A stretch of DNA of 64,000 nucleotides from Corbicula japonica (taxonomy: Eukaryota > Mollusca > Bivalvia > Venerida > Cyrenidae). Position numbers and translations under genes: made by a program. Below the pieces are notes generated by a model, which saw only the letters and a list, made by a program, of their open reading frames with translations, did no database searches and was not told the DNA's origin. Positions 44,401-48,254 of this stretch are shown here, in pieces (position 1 is the stretch's first letter; the number at the start of each line of letters is the position of its first letter). The stretch lies in NCBI GenBank assembly GCA_038501625.1, contig JAZAYU010000001.1:9165374-9229373 (forward strand), written 5' to 3'.

Positions 44401-45324
44401 CAGGAAACTGAAAGCAATTGAATGTATCCATTCTTACAATTTCCAAAGAAATGGTTGTTTATCTTATATTTACATAGGAAACTAGTGTACTTCCTATATG
44501 TGACAAAACCTTCATATTAAAACTCTAAATGTCAATTCCTACAGTGCTTACCTTATGATTCTCAAAGCACCTCATAAACTGATGGGCTGTAACACAATTT
44601 GGACACAAGAAATTTGCACAGTCCTGACAACGTGCAACAGCTTTTTCTTTAGCTTTGCAGCTTGTACAGATGATCTGCTGGTCCTCGATGTCTGACATTT
44701 CAATCAGGTCAGTAAGAACATACTCCGGCAGGAGATCCGACAGACCCTTTTCTGGGATCTGTGTTTCTTGCTGGCATCTTTCACATGTCACTGCATGGCA
44801 TTCTTCCTCATCTTCTTTCTTTTCTTCCACCTAAATTTAACAGTTGGATCTGTGTTAACTTCAGAATTCACCATGCAGTTACTATATACAATATATTTTC
44901 ATCATGCAAATTAATTTTTCACTTCCTTATCTAAACTCCCATTTTTTATTAATAAAACTGATTGATGACTGAATGCAGCTTTTCAAGCATTTTTGCTATC
45001 AGTGTCAAAAATATAAATCAAGCTGTAGCAGTTTACTGTCATTCCAAGAAAAATCTTAAAAACCATGATTGGTACTAAAGGCATATGATGCAATGTTTTC
45101 AGCTGAGTCAAAATTGAACAAAACGTCATTTCCAAATCCCAGAAAACTGTGTTTACCTGCTTCTGCAAGCATGCTAAGCAAAACACATGCAGACAGCTCA
45201 ACACCATCGGCTGTTTCATCTTCTGGTGACATCCTGGACATTTGTGTCTGTCTTCTGGGGTAGGAGAACTGATTGGAGACTCCAATGGTAAATCATGAAT
45301 TTCTTCCAAGTCTTCATTAGACAT
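2161..45324 (-). CDS. TRIM-NHL protein (RING, two B-boxes, coiled coil, NHL), 12 coding exons
   Basis: Reconstructed CDS, in transcript order: 45324-45157, 44830-44552, 40633-40523, 38329-38069, 36602-36288, 29939-29558, 19369-19085, 14025-13917, 13378-13218, 4528-4340, 3107-2956, 2469-2161. Every intron is GT-AG on the minus strand and phases agree, giving 2,721 nt or 906 residues. Seen: RING C29..C75, B-box 1 C111..H148, B-box 2 C170..H203, coiled coil about 205-378, Ser/Gly/Pro-rich linker 379-636, NHL propeller about 637-906. Family knowledge: TRIM-NHL proteins are usually cytoplasmic E3 ubiquitin ligases and/or RNA-binding post-transcriptional repressors; the RING recruits E2 and the NHL propeller binds RNA or protein. 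No filamin domain is visible in the linker, which argues against TRIM2/3/71. The NHL part reads most like the NHL-1/Mei-P26 type; that subgroup call is from recall and unaligned. Introns run from about 0.2 to 10 kb and are packed with mobile elements. The start is the first ATG after the acceptor at 45348; the frame is open upstream of it, so a further N-terminal exon cannot be excluded. Confidence 0.93.
2470..2955 (-). other. Intron 11 of the TRIM-NHL gene
   Basis: A 486-bp intron with a fragment at about 2575-2840 that resembles worn tandem-repeat elements (phrases such as GACCAAAGTTT, then CACACACA and ACAGACAGATGGATG). No gene. Confidence 0.6.
2956..3107 (-). CDS. TRIM-NHL exon 11: NHL repeat 4
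   Basis: 152 nt, acceptor ATATTTTAG and donor GTGAGC, residues 755-804. Carries [13 protein letters not shown], a [16 protein letters not shown] loop and a YFVCDFK blade end. Leaves in phase 0 to join exon 12 without a gap in the propeller pattern. Confidence 0.93.
3108..4339 (-). other. Intron 10 of the TRIM-NHL gene
   Basis: No coding sequence is supported on either strand; the plus-strand frame at 3569-3775 has no recognisable protein pattern. A short direct duplication lies at 4167-4212 (two copies of about 23 bp containing CCTTTGATCAACAATCTC). The rest looks like unique intronic DNA. Confidence 0.6.
4340..4528 (-). CDS. TRIM-NHL exon 10: NHL repeats 2-3
   Basis: 189 nt, acceptor TTAACAG and donor GTATTA, residues 692-753, split glycine codons at both borders. 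Contains [13 protein letters not shown], a [13 protein letters not shown] blade edge and an [13 protein letters not shown] segment. The RYID-type segment is what points to the NHL-1/Mei-P26 group over Brat or TRIM71, by recollection only. The intron before it (4529-13217) is almost 8.7 kb of repeats. Confidence 0.93.
4529..5577 (-). repeat. Intron 9, proximal part: decayed copies of the 122-bp repeat
   Basis: Apart from unique AT-rich sequence, worn copies of the 122-bp unit of the next feature lie at about 4955-5030 and 5465-5510, recognised by AATAAATCACTACC, CACTGCCATTC and TCTGTGAATTTATCAT. No gene. Confidence 0.55.
5578..8080. repeat. 122-bp tandem array (8 full units) split by an inserted element
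   Basis: Units begin TCAGAATAAATCACTACC at 5584, 5707, 5829 and 5952, then after the insertion at 7619, 7741, 7864 and 7987, so the period is 122-123 bp. Each unit ends with ACCAAGCACAATCATAGAAG and a T-rich stretch. Units are highly similar, so the array expanded fairly recently. The insertion at 6060-7603 sits inside a unit. Confidence 0.85.
6060..7603 (+). mobile_element. Hairpin-ended element with about 168-bp tandem core (family TACCCCC)
   Basis: Starts CAAGAGCTATCACTGAAGGT (palindrome ATCACTGAAGGTGAT), then TAATACCCCCGC; ends with GGACGGACGCACGCACGCAC, then a hairpin of TATACCCCCC and GCGGGGGTATA followed by A. The core is about 8 copies of a unit near 168 bp with CAGGCTGCTGCATGTTATAG and GAGCAAGGAGCAT. 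Flanking array units show the undisturbed site: left ends CAGTACAAA, right resumes TAAATTACTTC, so the insertion lies between A and T with no duplication. No transposase; non-autonomous. Confidence 0.78.
10043..10066 (+). repeat. Telomere-like tract (TTAGGG/TTTAGGG)
   Basis: Four repeats mixing TTAGGG and TTTAGGG, ending GTTAGG. TTAGGG is the usual metazoan telomere unit. It sits at the junction between two repeat units in an intron. Confidence 0.85.
10193..10235 (+). repeat. Second telomere-like tract
   Basis: About seven units of TTAGGG and TTTAGGG in one orientation, again followed by TAAAAAGG-CCATAACTC-like repeat sequence, so the tract is part of, or was duplicated with, the repeat unit around it. 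Confidence 0.85.
10727..11965 (+). mobile_element. Hairpin-ended tandem-core element, 3' end damaged (family TACCCCC, copy 1)
   Basis: Starts ACTAGAATAATCACTGAAAG (palindrome ATCACTGAAAGTGAT) and TAAATACCCCCAC. The core is divergent units of about 120-145 bp with AACAGTGACCTTGAC-CCCACAGGCCCCAAA. The end has ACCGACCGACAGAC and TATATACCCCC, but the closing arm of the hairpin is missing (AACTTGCACAG follows). The paralogue at 23849-25064 keeps the full hairpin. Confidence 0.75.
11966..13217 (-). repeat. Intron 9, distal part: degenerate old tandem repeat
   Basis: From about 11990 to 12900 worn units recur with CCAATCATCCTGT-AAGTTTGAAGACTC and GACC-AGTGA phrases. 12900-13217 shows nothing recognisable. 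No coding sequence on either strand. Confidence 0.5.
13218..13378 (-). CDS. TRIM-NHL exon 9: first NHL repeat
   Basis: 161 nt, acceptor TATGCTCAG and donor GTATAG, residues 638-690 with split codons on both sides. Shows a textbook NHL repeat: G-x-G-x-GQFxxPHG, then [17 protein letters not shown] and a KYQFG strand. NHL repeats form the blades of a six-bladed beta-propeller; basic surface residues often contact RNA in relatives. Confidence 0.94.
13379..13916 (-). other. Intron 8 of the TRIM-NHL gene
   Basis: 538 bp, mostly unique. A short repeat fragment at about 13520-13620 (CATAAGCAATATAATTTGAA) recurs near 29185-29260. No gene. Confidence 0.6.
13917..14025 (-). CDS. TRIM-NHL exon 8: end of linker
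   Basis: A 109-nt exon, acceptor GGTTTTAG and donor GTGGGT, residues 602-636 plus split codons at both ends (enters after one base, leaves after two). Ser/Asn/Gly-rich, then a basic PPVRRANK motif just before the NHL domain. No reading frame here is long enough to stand out; it was found because exon 7 and exon 9 phases do not join directly and this exon fixes both. Confidence 0.8.
14394..14529. mobile_element. 136-bp piggyBac-like MITE
   Basis: Ends CCCTTTCCTC and GAGGAAAGGG, each flanked by TTAA (14390-14393 and 14530-14533). TTAA duplication with CCC/GGG termini is the piggyBac signature. The interior has an imperfect palindrome with CAGATGGCA and TGCCATCTG and the phrase GATCAGGATCTACACTG, which recurs near 62.95-63.07 kb. 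No coding capacity. Confidence 0.8.
14558..17240 (+). mobile_element. Tandem-core element with ACCAGG/CCTGGT ends, interrupted
   Basis: Left end has AAACCAGGTTTTCAT and the right end GAAAACCTGGTTAAAAATG, matching the hairpin-end style of the other elements. Core units (GAAAAAGGGGCATAACTTTG, CAGTCAGGGATTATGAAACT) lie at about 15090, 15250 and 17003. The element at 15395-16985 interrupts it. An ACGCCTGCCCGCCCGCCC tract precedes the right end. Confidence 0.65.
15395..16985 (+). mobile_element. Hairpin-ended element with 146-bp core (family GCTCACC, copy 1)
   Basis: Starts CAAGAGGGCCATGATGGCCC (palindrome GGGCCATGATGGCCC), then TCGCTCACC. The core is about 10 units of 145-146 bp with CAACAGTGACCTTGACCTTG, CACCTGGGTAGCAACCCCAA and AAGTTTGGAGTCAATA; the last four are nearly identical. 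It ends with GTTGACGGACAACGGACAAA and a hairpin AGCTCACC, CATGAGCC, TGGCTCA, GGTGAGC, then TAA. It is nested in the element above. Open frames on the minus strand here follow the 145-bp period and are not genes. Confidence 0.8.
17341..19018 (+). mobile_element. Hairpin-ended element with about 153-bp core (family TGCTCCCC)
   Basis: Starts ACAAGAGCCGTCAGAGACGG, then TTATGCTCCCC; ends with a long ACGGACGGACGAACGAACG tract and a strong hairpin TATGCTCCCCCGAATTTCGG ... GGGGAGCATA then AAA. The core is about 9 units with GAAATTTCAAAGGGCAATAA and GCAAGAGTTATGGTTCTTGT; central copies are almost identical. It sits in intron 7, ending about 65 bp from the exon 7 donor. Confidence 0.82.
19085..19369 (-). 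CDS. TRIM-NHL exon 7: Gly/Ser/Pro-rich linker
   Basis: 285 nt between acceptor AATTTTTTAG and a consensus donor GTAAGT; two bases complete the split Gly from exon 6, then residues 507-600 and one base of 601. Low-complexity linker containing a Leu-rich short helix ([10 protein letters not shown]) and Ser-rich runs. The tandem-repeat element at 17341-19018 ends only about 65 bp downstream of this donor in the transcript sense. Confidence 0.87.
19370..19840 (-). other. Intron 6 segment without recognised features
   Basis: AT-rich intronic DNA next to exon 7; nothing recognised until AGCAGCCACCCAATGGTGTG at about 19789, part of a GTGGCTGC-rich stretch that surrounds the following MITE. Confidence 0.5.
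19841..20032. mobile_element. 192-bp MITE with AAGGGCCCA-type ends
   Basis: Left end AAGGGCCCACTACACTCCTC and right end GGGGAGGAGTGTACTGGGCC-TT form a TIR of about 22 bp with one indel-type difference. The flanks are both GTGGCTG-rich. No clear target duplication, so the superfamily is unassigned. Confidence 0.65.
20033..20562 (-). other. Intron 6 segment, nothing recognised
   Basis: No gene, array or TIR was recognised between the MITE and the next element. The minus-strand frame at 20084-20347 shows no family pattern. Confidence 0.45.
21625..21760 (+). pseudogene. Possible transposase remnant inside the TIR element
   Basis: One frame reads [20 protein letters not shown], then a polar helix-like stretch to about 21755. 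The frame then runs into the nested array. The H-x(3)-AV start resembles the end of the TTF-type zinc finger in hAT-like domesticated and transposon proteins, which would fit the CAG-type ends. The similarity is from recall and the stretch is short. Confidence 0.3.
21765..22866 (-). mobile_element. Hairpin-ended element with about 150-bp core, minus strand (family TACGCC)
   Basis: Read on the minus strand it starts ACAAGAGTGCCAAACTGACA (arms GTGCCA/TGACAC) and AAAATACGCC, and ends with a hairpin ATACGTCCCG ... GGGCGTATAAAA at 21770-21805. Near the 3' end is GCCGCCGCCCGCCCGC. The core is about 6 units with GTGAATATGTTGGTGGGCAT and CCAGCCAAATCCCCCCAGGC. Frames of 67-104 residues here are repeat-derived. 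Confidence 0.72.
23112..23401 (-). other. Unique spacer between two TIR elements
   Basis: 290 bp of AT-rich intronic DNA containing only the target duplications of its neighbours. No gene. Confidence 0.5.
23849..25064 (+). mobile_element. Hairpin-ended tandem-core element (family TACCCCC, copy 2)
   Basis: Starts ACTAGAATTATCACTGAAAG and TAAATACCCCCAC; ends with ACCGACCGACCGACCGACCG and a hairpin TATATACCCCCTC ... GTGGGGGTATAAAAAT. It is a close paralogue of 10727-11965 over the whole length, with the same order of core units. It keeps the 3' hairpin that copy 1 has lost. Confidence 0.8.
25400..25700. repeat. CGATACACGATAGACGGACG imperfect repeat
   Basis: Two clusters (about 25400-25495 and 25635-25695) of short repeats based on ACGATACACGATAGACGGA and GATGCACGATACAC. 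Not coding. Confidence 0.6.
26022..26370 (-). other. Intron 6 segment, nothing recognised
   Basis: About 350 bp of AT-rich sequence between the ATTAAT-flanked TIR element and the next hairpin-ended element. No gene or repeat recognised. Confidence 0.45.
26371..26831 (+). mobile_element. Short hairpin-ended element (family GCTCACC)
   Basis: Starts ACAAAGAGGGTCCGTAGGAC (palindrome GGGTCCGTAGGACCC), TCGCTCACC; ends GACGGACGACGGACGCCGGA and a hairpin AGCTCACTCAGAGCC ... GGCTCTGGTGAGCTAA. The core is only about two units with GACCTAGTTTTTGACCC, making it the smallest member here (about 460 bp). Confidence 0.72.
26832..27610 (+). mobile_element. 3' part of a tandem-core element (CCTGGGGCGG units)
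   Basis: About four units with CCCTGGGGCGGAGCCATTTT, GACCCCAGG and GCTCTAGGCCTTGTGGTTT, the same unit family as 33780-35740. Ends ACGGACGGACGCCGGACAAA and a hairpin AGCTCACCTTGTCACTACCT ... GACAGGTGAGCTAA. No 5' end seen. The next element starts at the very next base. Confidence 0.65.
27611..29043 (+). mobile_element. Hairpin-ended element with 146-bp core (family GCTCACC, copy 2)
   Basis: Starts ACAAGAGGGCCATGATGCCC and TCGCTCACC; ends GACGGACGCCGGACAAAGAC and the same AGCTCACC ... GGTGAGCTAA hairpin as 15395-16985. The core units are nearly the same as in that copy and in similar order (about 9 units). One arm of the 5' palindrome has lost a G (GGGCCATGATGCCC). Confidence 0.78.
29044..29557 (-). 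other. Intron 6, exon-proximal part with a repeat fragment
   Basis: About 29100-29300 carries a single unit of another family (AAAAAGGGGCATAACTCCATC, GTGATCTTGACCTC, GTCATAAGCAATATAAT), also seen near 42850-43200 and 13520-13620. The rest is unremarkable. Confidence 0.5.
29558..29939 (-). CDS. TRIM-NHL exon 6: Ser/Pro-rich linker
   Basis: 382 nt between acceptor CTATTTCAG and donor GTATTG. It enters in phase 0 and leaves in phase 1, residues 379-505 plus one base of 506. Low complexity, rich in Ser, Pro, Gly, Asn and Met, with no cysteine clusters and no filamin-like beta pattern. Such linkers between coiled coil and NHL domain are typical of this class and diverge quickly. The frame stays open about 59 nt past the donor, but only the phase-1 donor joins to exon 7 in frame. 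Confidence 0.85.
29940..30418 (-). other. Intron 5 segment, nothing recognised
   Basis: AT-rich intronic DNA between exon 6 and the 30.4-kb TIR element. No gene. Confidence 0.5.
31029..35955 (+). mobile_element. Hairpin-ended element with about 167-bp core (family GCTCACC), interrupted
   Basis: Starts ACAAGAGGCCCTATATCGCT-CACC; ends GACGACGCACGACGGACACG and a hairpin AGCTCACCATGAGCACAAGT ... GCTCAGGTGAGCTAA. The core has about 9 close units from 34430 to 35740 with GACCCCTGGGGCGGGGCCAA and TGCCAAATATCTAAGCTCTA, plus older units at 31080-31349 and 33780-34420. The element at 31350-33766 splits one older unit. Confidence 0.75.
31350..33766 (+). mobile_element. Hairpin-ended element with two core arrays (family TGCCCCC)
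   Basis: Starts CTAGAAATGTGTCCATAGGA (palindrome GTGTCCATAGGACAC), GGATGCCCCCGC; ends ACGGACGGACGGACAG and a hairpin AATGCCCGTCGCC ... GGCGGGGGCATAAAA. First core: about 9 units of about 145 bp (31620-32800) with GTAACAGTGACCTTGACCTT and CATGGTGAACATTTGTGCCA. Second core: 4 units of about 172 bp (33000-33660) with AAAGGGCCATAACTTCTGAA. It interrupts a unit of the element above: ATTTTTAA on the left, ATTGCCTTTTTTACATATTA on the right. Confidence 0.78.
36288..36602 (-). CDS. TRIM-NHL exon 5: coiled coil
   Basis: 315 nt, phase 0 at both ends (acceptor TGATTTCAG, donor GTAGGT), residues 274-378. The translation is predicted helical, with heptad-like Leu/Met positions and a C-terminal Lys/Glu-rich stretch. 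It includes the [12 protein letters not shown] type segment common at the end of TRIM-NHL coiled coils. Confidence 0.9.
36603..36919 (-). other. Intron 4, exon-proximal part, nothing recognised
   Basis: About 320 bp of intronic DNA between exon 5 and a small TIR element; no gene or repeat recognised beyond the target duplication at its right end. Confidence 0.45.
36920..37262. mobile_element. 343-bp TIR element with 5-bp target duplication CAGTG
   Basis: Ends CAGGGCTTTTCATC and GATGAAAAGCCCTG (14-bp perfect TIR), flanked by CAGTG at 36915-36919 and 37263-37267. The interior has GGAAGAGGCC ... GGGAGGAGGCC phrases. No coding capacity. Confidence 0.8.
37453..37651. mobile_element. 199-bp TIR element with 5-bp target duplication GAATC
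   Basis: Ends CAAGGCTTTTTTACATTG and GATGGAAAAAAAGCCCTG, an imperfect TIR of the same type as the element at 36920, flanked by GAATC at 37448-37452 and 37652-37656. Non-coding. Confidence 0.72.
38069..38329 (-). CDS. TRIM-NHL exon 4: end of B-box 2 and start of coiled coil
   Basis: 261 nt, phase 0 at both ends (donor GTAGGA), residues 187-273. C190-x2-C193, H198 and H203 complete B-box 2. The rest is a charged, Leu/Ile-spaced helix, the first part of the TRIM coiled coil that normally dimerises the protein antiparallel. Confidence 0.92.
38330..39210 (-). other. Intron 3, exon-proximal part
   Basis: No gene. A stretch at about 38570-38700 with repeated TTTTGGGAA phrases begins CAGGGATTTTTCTGTC and may be a one-ended relic of the CAGGG-type elements nearby. 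Confidence 0.45.
39211..40369 (+). mobile_element. Hairpin-ended element with 159-bp core
   Basis: Starts CTAGAAATGTTGTGTTCCGC (perfect palindrome TGTGTTCCGCGGAACACA), then TGTGTCGCC; ends with a GACGACGAAGACGACGACG tract and GCCGCCGGACACAAAAAT. The core is about 5 units of 159 bp. Because 159 is divisible by three, one unit stays open and yields a 210-residue repetitive frame at 39702-40334 with a 53-residue period; this is not a gene. Confidence 0.75.
40523..40633 (-). CDS. TRIM-NHL exon 3: first half of B-box 2
   Basis: A 111-nt phase-0 exon between acceptor TTTTTTGCAG and donor GTAAAT, coding residues 150-186. It holds C170-x2-H173 and C182-x2-C185 of a type 2 B-box, completed by the next exon. 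I found it by reading the minus strand between the B-box 1 and coiled-coil exons; both junctions keep the zinc-ligand spacing of the family. Confidence 0.9.
40634..41852 (-). other. Intron 2 segment with one tRNA-like repeat
   Basis: Mostly unremarkable AT-rich DNA; the only recognised item is the tRNA-like sequence at 41153-41221. 41500-41600 holds two similar CTAGATRCCTCTC phrases. No gene. Confidence 0.5.
41153..41221 (-). repeat. tRNA-Asp-like sequence, probable SINE head
   Basis: On the minus strand: A-box-like TAGTATAGTGGCTA, an anticodon region with GCGTCAAG, and B-box-like GGGTTCAATAC, spaced as in a tRNA. The acceptor-stem halves do not pair (TTTATTG versus GGACGGA), so it is not an intact tRNA gene; a tRNA-derived SINE or tRNA pseudogene is more likely. 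Confidence 0.55.
41853..42811. mobile_element. TIR element with CAGYCTTC ends and CTTGCCCG motifs
   Basis: Left end CAGCCTTCACGATAAT, right end ATTTCGAAGACTG: an imperfect TIR. Both ends carry repeated ACTTGCCCG/CGGGCAAGT motifs (about 41880-41950 and 42715-42795). No clean target duplication. End sequence resembles the element at 20563-23111. Confidence 0.6.
42812..43313 (-). repeat. Intron 2 segment with one worn repeat unit
   Basis: About 42840-43230 is a degraded unit of the family also seen at 29100-29300 (GTGATCTTGACCTG, ACGTGTTGTCATAAG). No gene. Confidence 0.5.
43314..44294. mobile_element. Tc1/mariner-Pogo type TIR element flanked by TA
   Basis: Ends CAGTCTAACCTG and CAGGTTAGACTG, each flanked by TA (43312-43313 and 44295-44296). 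The left subterminal has GGTCACCTCCGAACTGCGGT; the right has AGAGGTCACCTGCC and AGCGGCCAAATTGGC. An internal ACTGTATA end at about 44127-44134 preceded by GATTTAGCGGAGCTCT looks like the end of a related element. TA duplication and CAGT ends fit Pogo/Tigger-like elements. No transposase inside. Confidence 0.7.
44552..44830 (-). CDS. TRIM-NHL exon 2: end of RING and B-box 1
   Basis: Phase 0 at both ends (acceptor AAATTTAG, donor GTAAGC), residues 57-149. A Glu/Lys-rich stretch leads to C72-x2-C75, the last RING ligand pair, so the RING is split by an intron. B-box 1 follows with C111, C114, C124, C127, C132, C135, H139 and H148, the full set of zinc ligands for a type 1 B-box. Confidence 0.93.
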
Positions 45325-45347
45325 CTTGATAACTGGATATTTTTGGC
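45157..45347 (-). CDS. TRIM-NHL exon 1 (first coding exon): N-terminus and most of the RING
   Basis: Acceptor TTTTTTGCAG ends at 45348, donor GTAAAC begins at 45156. The exon has 23 nt before the ATG at 45324-45322 and codes residues 1-56. It carries six of the eight RING ligands: C29-x2-C32, C44-x-H46-x2-C49-x2-C52. An acidic, Pro/Ser-rich leader of about 26 residues precedes the RING. Because the exon opens with an acceptor, at least one upstream exon exists beyond 45.4 kb. Phase 0 at the donor. Confidence 0.92.
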
Positions 45348-45770
45348 CTGCAAAAAAGGTAACACATGTAATCACAGAAAGCAACAAATTCCAACATTCC
45401 CTAGATGACCAATACTTGTAGAATTTTTATCTGTTTGTCCAGACATTTGCTTAAAATGTCAATGTTGATATAGGAGCAGGTGTTTTTAGGGATAAAGAAT
45501 GTGACCCTAGCCTGTCAAATGGGAAACATTTTTTTCCAGGTTTGGGGAAAATTATTAATCCCTTTTATCAAATTGTAGGGAAACTAGAATCTGTTTTTGT
45601 GAAAAACGCATGTCTCCCCCCGTCGCCCTATTGAATAAAGGCCAAGGAAGTGATATCACCTTTTTGAAACGGAAGCCTGTGTCATTAATTATACAAATAA
45701 ATACTGATGTTAAGGTCGATATGTAGTTTTGCGGACCTGGGTAGTGTGATATCGACCGAGGACGAAGTTA
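45348..45770. other. Segment upstream of the first coding exon, no gene recognised
   Basis: Intronic for the TRIM-NHL gene, since exon 1 opens with an acceptor. The sequence at 45530-45600 (GGGAAACATTTTTTTCCAGG) is A/T-rich and unassigned. No promoter element identified. Confidence 0.4.
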
Positions 45771-46895
45771 CATCTGGCAAAGGGAAAACTGTTACAGTGA
45801 TTGGAGCGCTCTGCTAATGTTGTGGGTCAGTCAGTGCCACCATTTTTTGTTTTCCCGGGCCAAAGGATGCTTGATTCACTGCTGAAAGATGGTTCACCTG
45901 GTGTTGCTGGGGATGTTTCCGAATCCGAATGGTCAAACTCATTAATCCTTTAGAAGTTCATGAAAGAACACCTGAAGTACCTACCAGCAAGAGGTTCAGA
46001 CTCATACGTTCTGGTTTTATACGATGGCCACAGAAGTTATGTCACAATTCCTCTTATTGAATGGGCTCACCAGAACTACATCATCTTGTTTGTTCTTCCA
46101 CCCCATTGCAGCCATCTGTTACAACCACTTGATGTCAGCTGTTTTGGCCCTTTCGAATTAGTGTGGAACTCAGCTTGTCATTCTTTCTCAAGAGAGTCTG
46201 GTGGATTGGCTGTTACAAGATATGTCTGCAGCATTGCATGTGAAGTTTACTCCTCAACCTTGAGCCCAGCAAATGTTCAGGCAGCATTCAGAAAGGCAGG
46301 AATTTTCCCCTTTAATCCATCTGTCACCAGACCAGAATCTTTAGCTCCTTCAACTGCGTTTTCAAAACCTGCAGAAGCTAATCAGTCATCTGATGGTGGC
46401 AAGGAAGACCAGTGTCAACAAGCAGTGACTTTCCTTGGGAACAGGGGTGGCCAGATTCTAAAAAATGTCAAGTCTGCCAAGGTGAGGAAAACCCTAAGTA
46501 AAGATGTTGGGGGCAAGGCAATAACAGAGCCGTCCATTTTAGAGGCTATCAGACAGCATGTTGGGACTCAAAACATCAAGAAGCCAGCTGAGACACCCAG
46601 AGATCAAGCAGTAGCTGGACCATCTGGTGTGAAAAGCAAGGCCACCAAGCGCATTCCCACAGTTACACATGAGGACTCCCAGAATTCAGAGTCCGACAGC
46701 AGTGACATTGAAGACTCGGATAAGTGTATAGTTTGTAGGGAGTTTTACCCCAAGGACAAGAGCTGTATGCCATTTCTCACAATAGTAAAATGGGGACAAT
46801 GTGACCAGTGCAAGGGTTGGGTGCACCCGTCATTTTGCACCACAGTCAGGGTGCTTAGAAGACGGGACTCATTCCTATGTCCTAATTGCCAATAA
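45771..46895 (+). pseudogene. Broken Pogo/Tigger-like (DDE) transposase with cysteine-rich tail
   Basis: The last 311 residues are open (45960-46895). Seen: second catalytic Asp in VLYDGH (residue 22) and third in PPHCSHLLQPLDVSCFGPFE (Asp 58), the signature of DDE_1 transposases of the Pogo/Tigger/Jerky group, then a helical FRKAGIFPFNP segment. A Ser-rich spacer leads to a zinc-binding tail at about 253-311 (CIVC, CDQC, WVH, CPNC; PHD-like). Upstream, the same protein continues in pieces: GKGKTVTVIGAL at about 45777-45815, a frameshift near 45812, then an open stretch to an in-frame TAG at 45951-45953 just before the open part. The first catalytic Asp and the DNA-binding domain were not found. 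It is therefore probably a dead copy, although the tail could be expressed. It lies antisense in the 5' intron of the TRIM-NHL gene. Such transposases with PHD-like tails are common in invertebrate genomes. Confidence 0.85.
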
Positions 46896-46940
46896 ATGTG
46901 CATAAAACTGCCGATATTTGACAGAAAAAATGTTATCTTG

Positions 46941-48132
46941 CAGGGGTTTTCCTAGCCTTTCAGAGGGTCCGGAAAACGGACCCTTTCCCAAAGCAAACGG
47001 ACCCTTTCCCAATCCGAAATTTCTTCCATTTTTCCCAATTGAATCCACAGATAATTTTCAAAACATAAGAAACAGTGTTAACTTTTGCTTTACGTTGTAA
47101 ACAACAACTGACTGCTTTATCTCACACTATGCATGTGACGTCACGACCACGTGTAAAATTCGCTAATCCTGGATAAATTTACACTACTCACAACACTCGG
47201 TACAATCTTTATCGCGAGATATTTTGATTCTCACGAGATTATGCGACAGCGTGATTACACAAACTGTCAAAACTGTGTCTTCGACAATTTAAAAGGTGTA
47301 TATTAAGCCGTTTGTCGGCGCTTAATTAACTTTGACAATAAGTGATTAGGCAAGTTGATTGCCAATGATTGAATCAATTAGTTCCCAATTGTTACTTTAA
47401 TCGCGTTATTCCAAATTACATATCTTACAGTACTGAATAATCTGTTCATTCTACGGAAAATTCCTCAGTTGAATTTTTAAATAATGCTTTAATTTACTGA
47501 TGTATCTGCTTAACTGTGTTCAGTAATTATAAATAGATTTTACAATGGATCATTTTGTGATACAAATGTAAATATTAAAGTGTTTTGCAATATTTTGTCT
47601 AAAGCAAAAAGGGAGATAATAAGTTTGATTATTAAATTGACTAAAATACAAAATCTCCGCAAATTATTTCGTATGCGCTAAAATGTTACTAAATAAATAT
47701 TATATGATGGAAAGAGATGAAAAACAGCAAACATTTTTTAAAGATTTGTAGTCCACTATTGTAAAATTAAAAATTATATATACTATCTATTCATAATCTA
47801 TCATGTCAATGTAAATCATATATCACAAGAACTGAAACATGATAGTTTGTGTGTTCACGGCATATGATATGGTTCTAGTAGCAAAAAAACAAAAAAACAC
47901 CTTATTTTTTCAAAATATTTGCATTTTAGACGGATATTGCCATTTATATACATAACAAAAGTTAAACAAATGGGACATTCAAGTGTTTGTGCTATGTATA
48001 ATATAATGATTTCAAAATTCCCAAAACTTGTATTTTTGCCGATAAAAATTCCCAAAATGAAACATTTCACGCGCTAAAATTTTCCCAATTCTGGCCTGGG
48101 TCCTTTTCCCAAAATGGCTAGGAAAACCCCTG
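46941..48132. mobile_element. 1.2-kb TIR element with 5-bp target duplication TCTTG
   Basis: Ends CAGGGGTTTTCCTAGCC and GGCTAGGAAAACCCCTG (17-bp perfect TIR), flanked by TCTTG at 46936-46940 and 48133-48137. Subterminal CGGACCCTTTCCCAA repeats on the left and GGGTCCTTTTCCCAA on the right. No transposase frame. It starts 45 bp after the transposase stop but is a different element type. Confidence 0.82.
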
Positions 48133-48254
48133 TCTTGTTAAAATACAACTTTGTTTAGTTTTAAACATGTTATCCAGTTGTGTTTAATGTGCTAATTATT
48201 ATTGTCACGCTATATTTTATGTAGTCCCGCTGCGCGACTCAAACAAAGGGGTCC

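Noticed and set aside
45069..45263. 64-residue plus-strand frame
   Set aside because: Antisense shadow of the RING exon.
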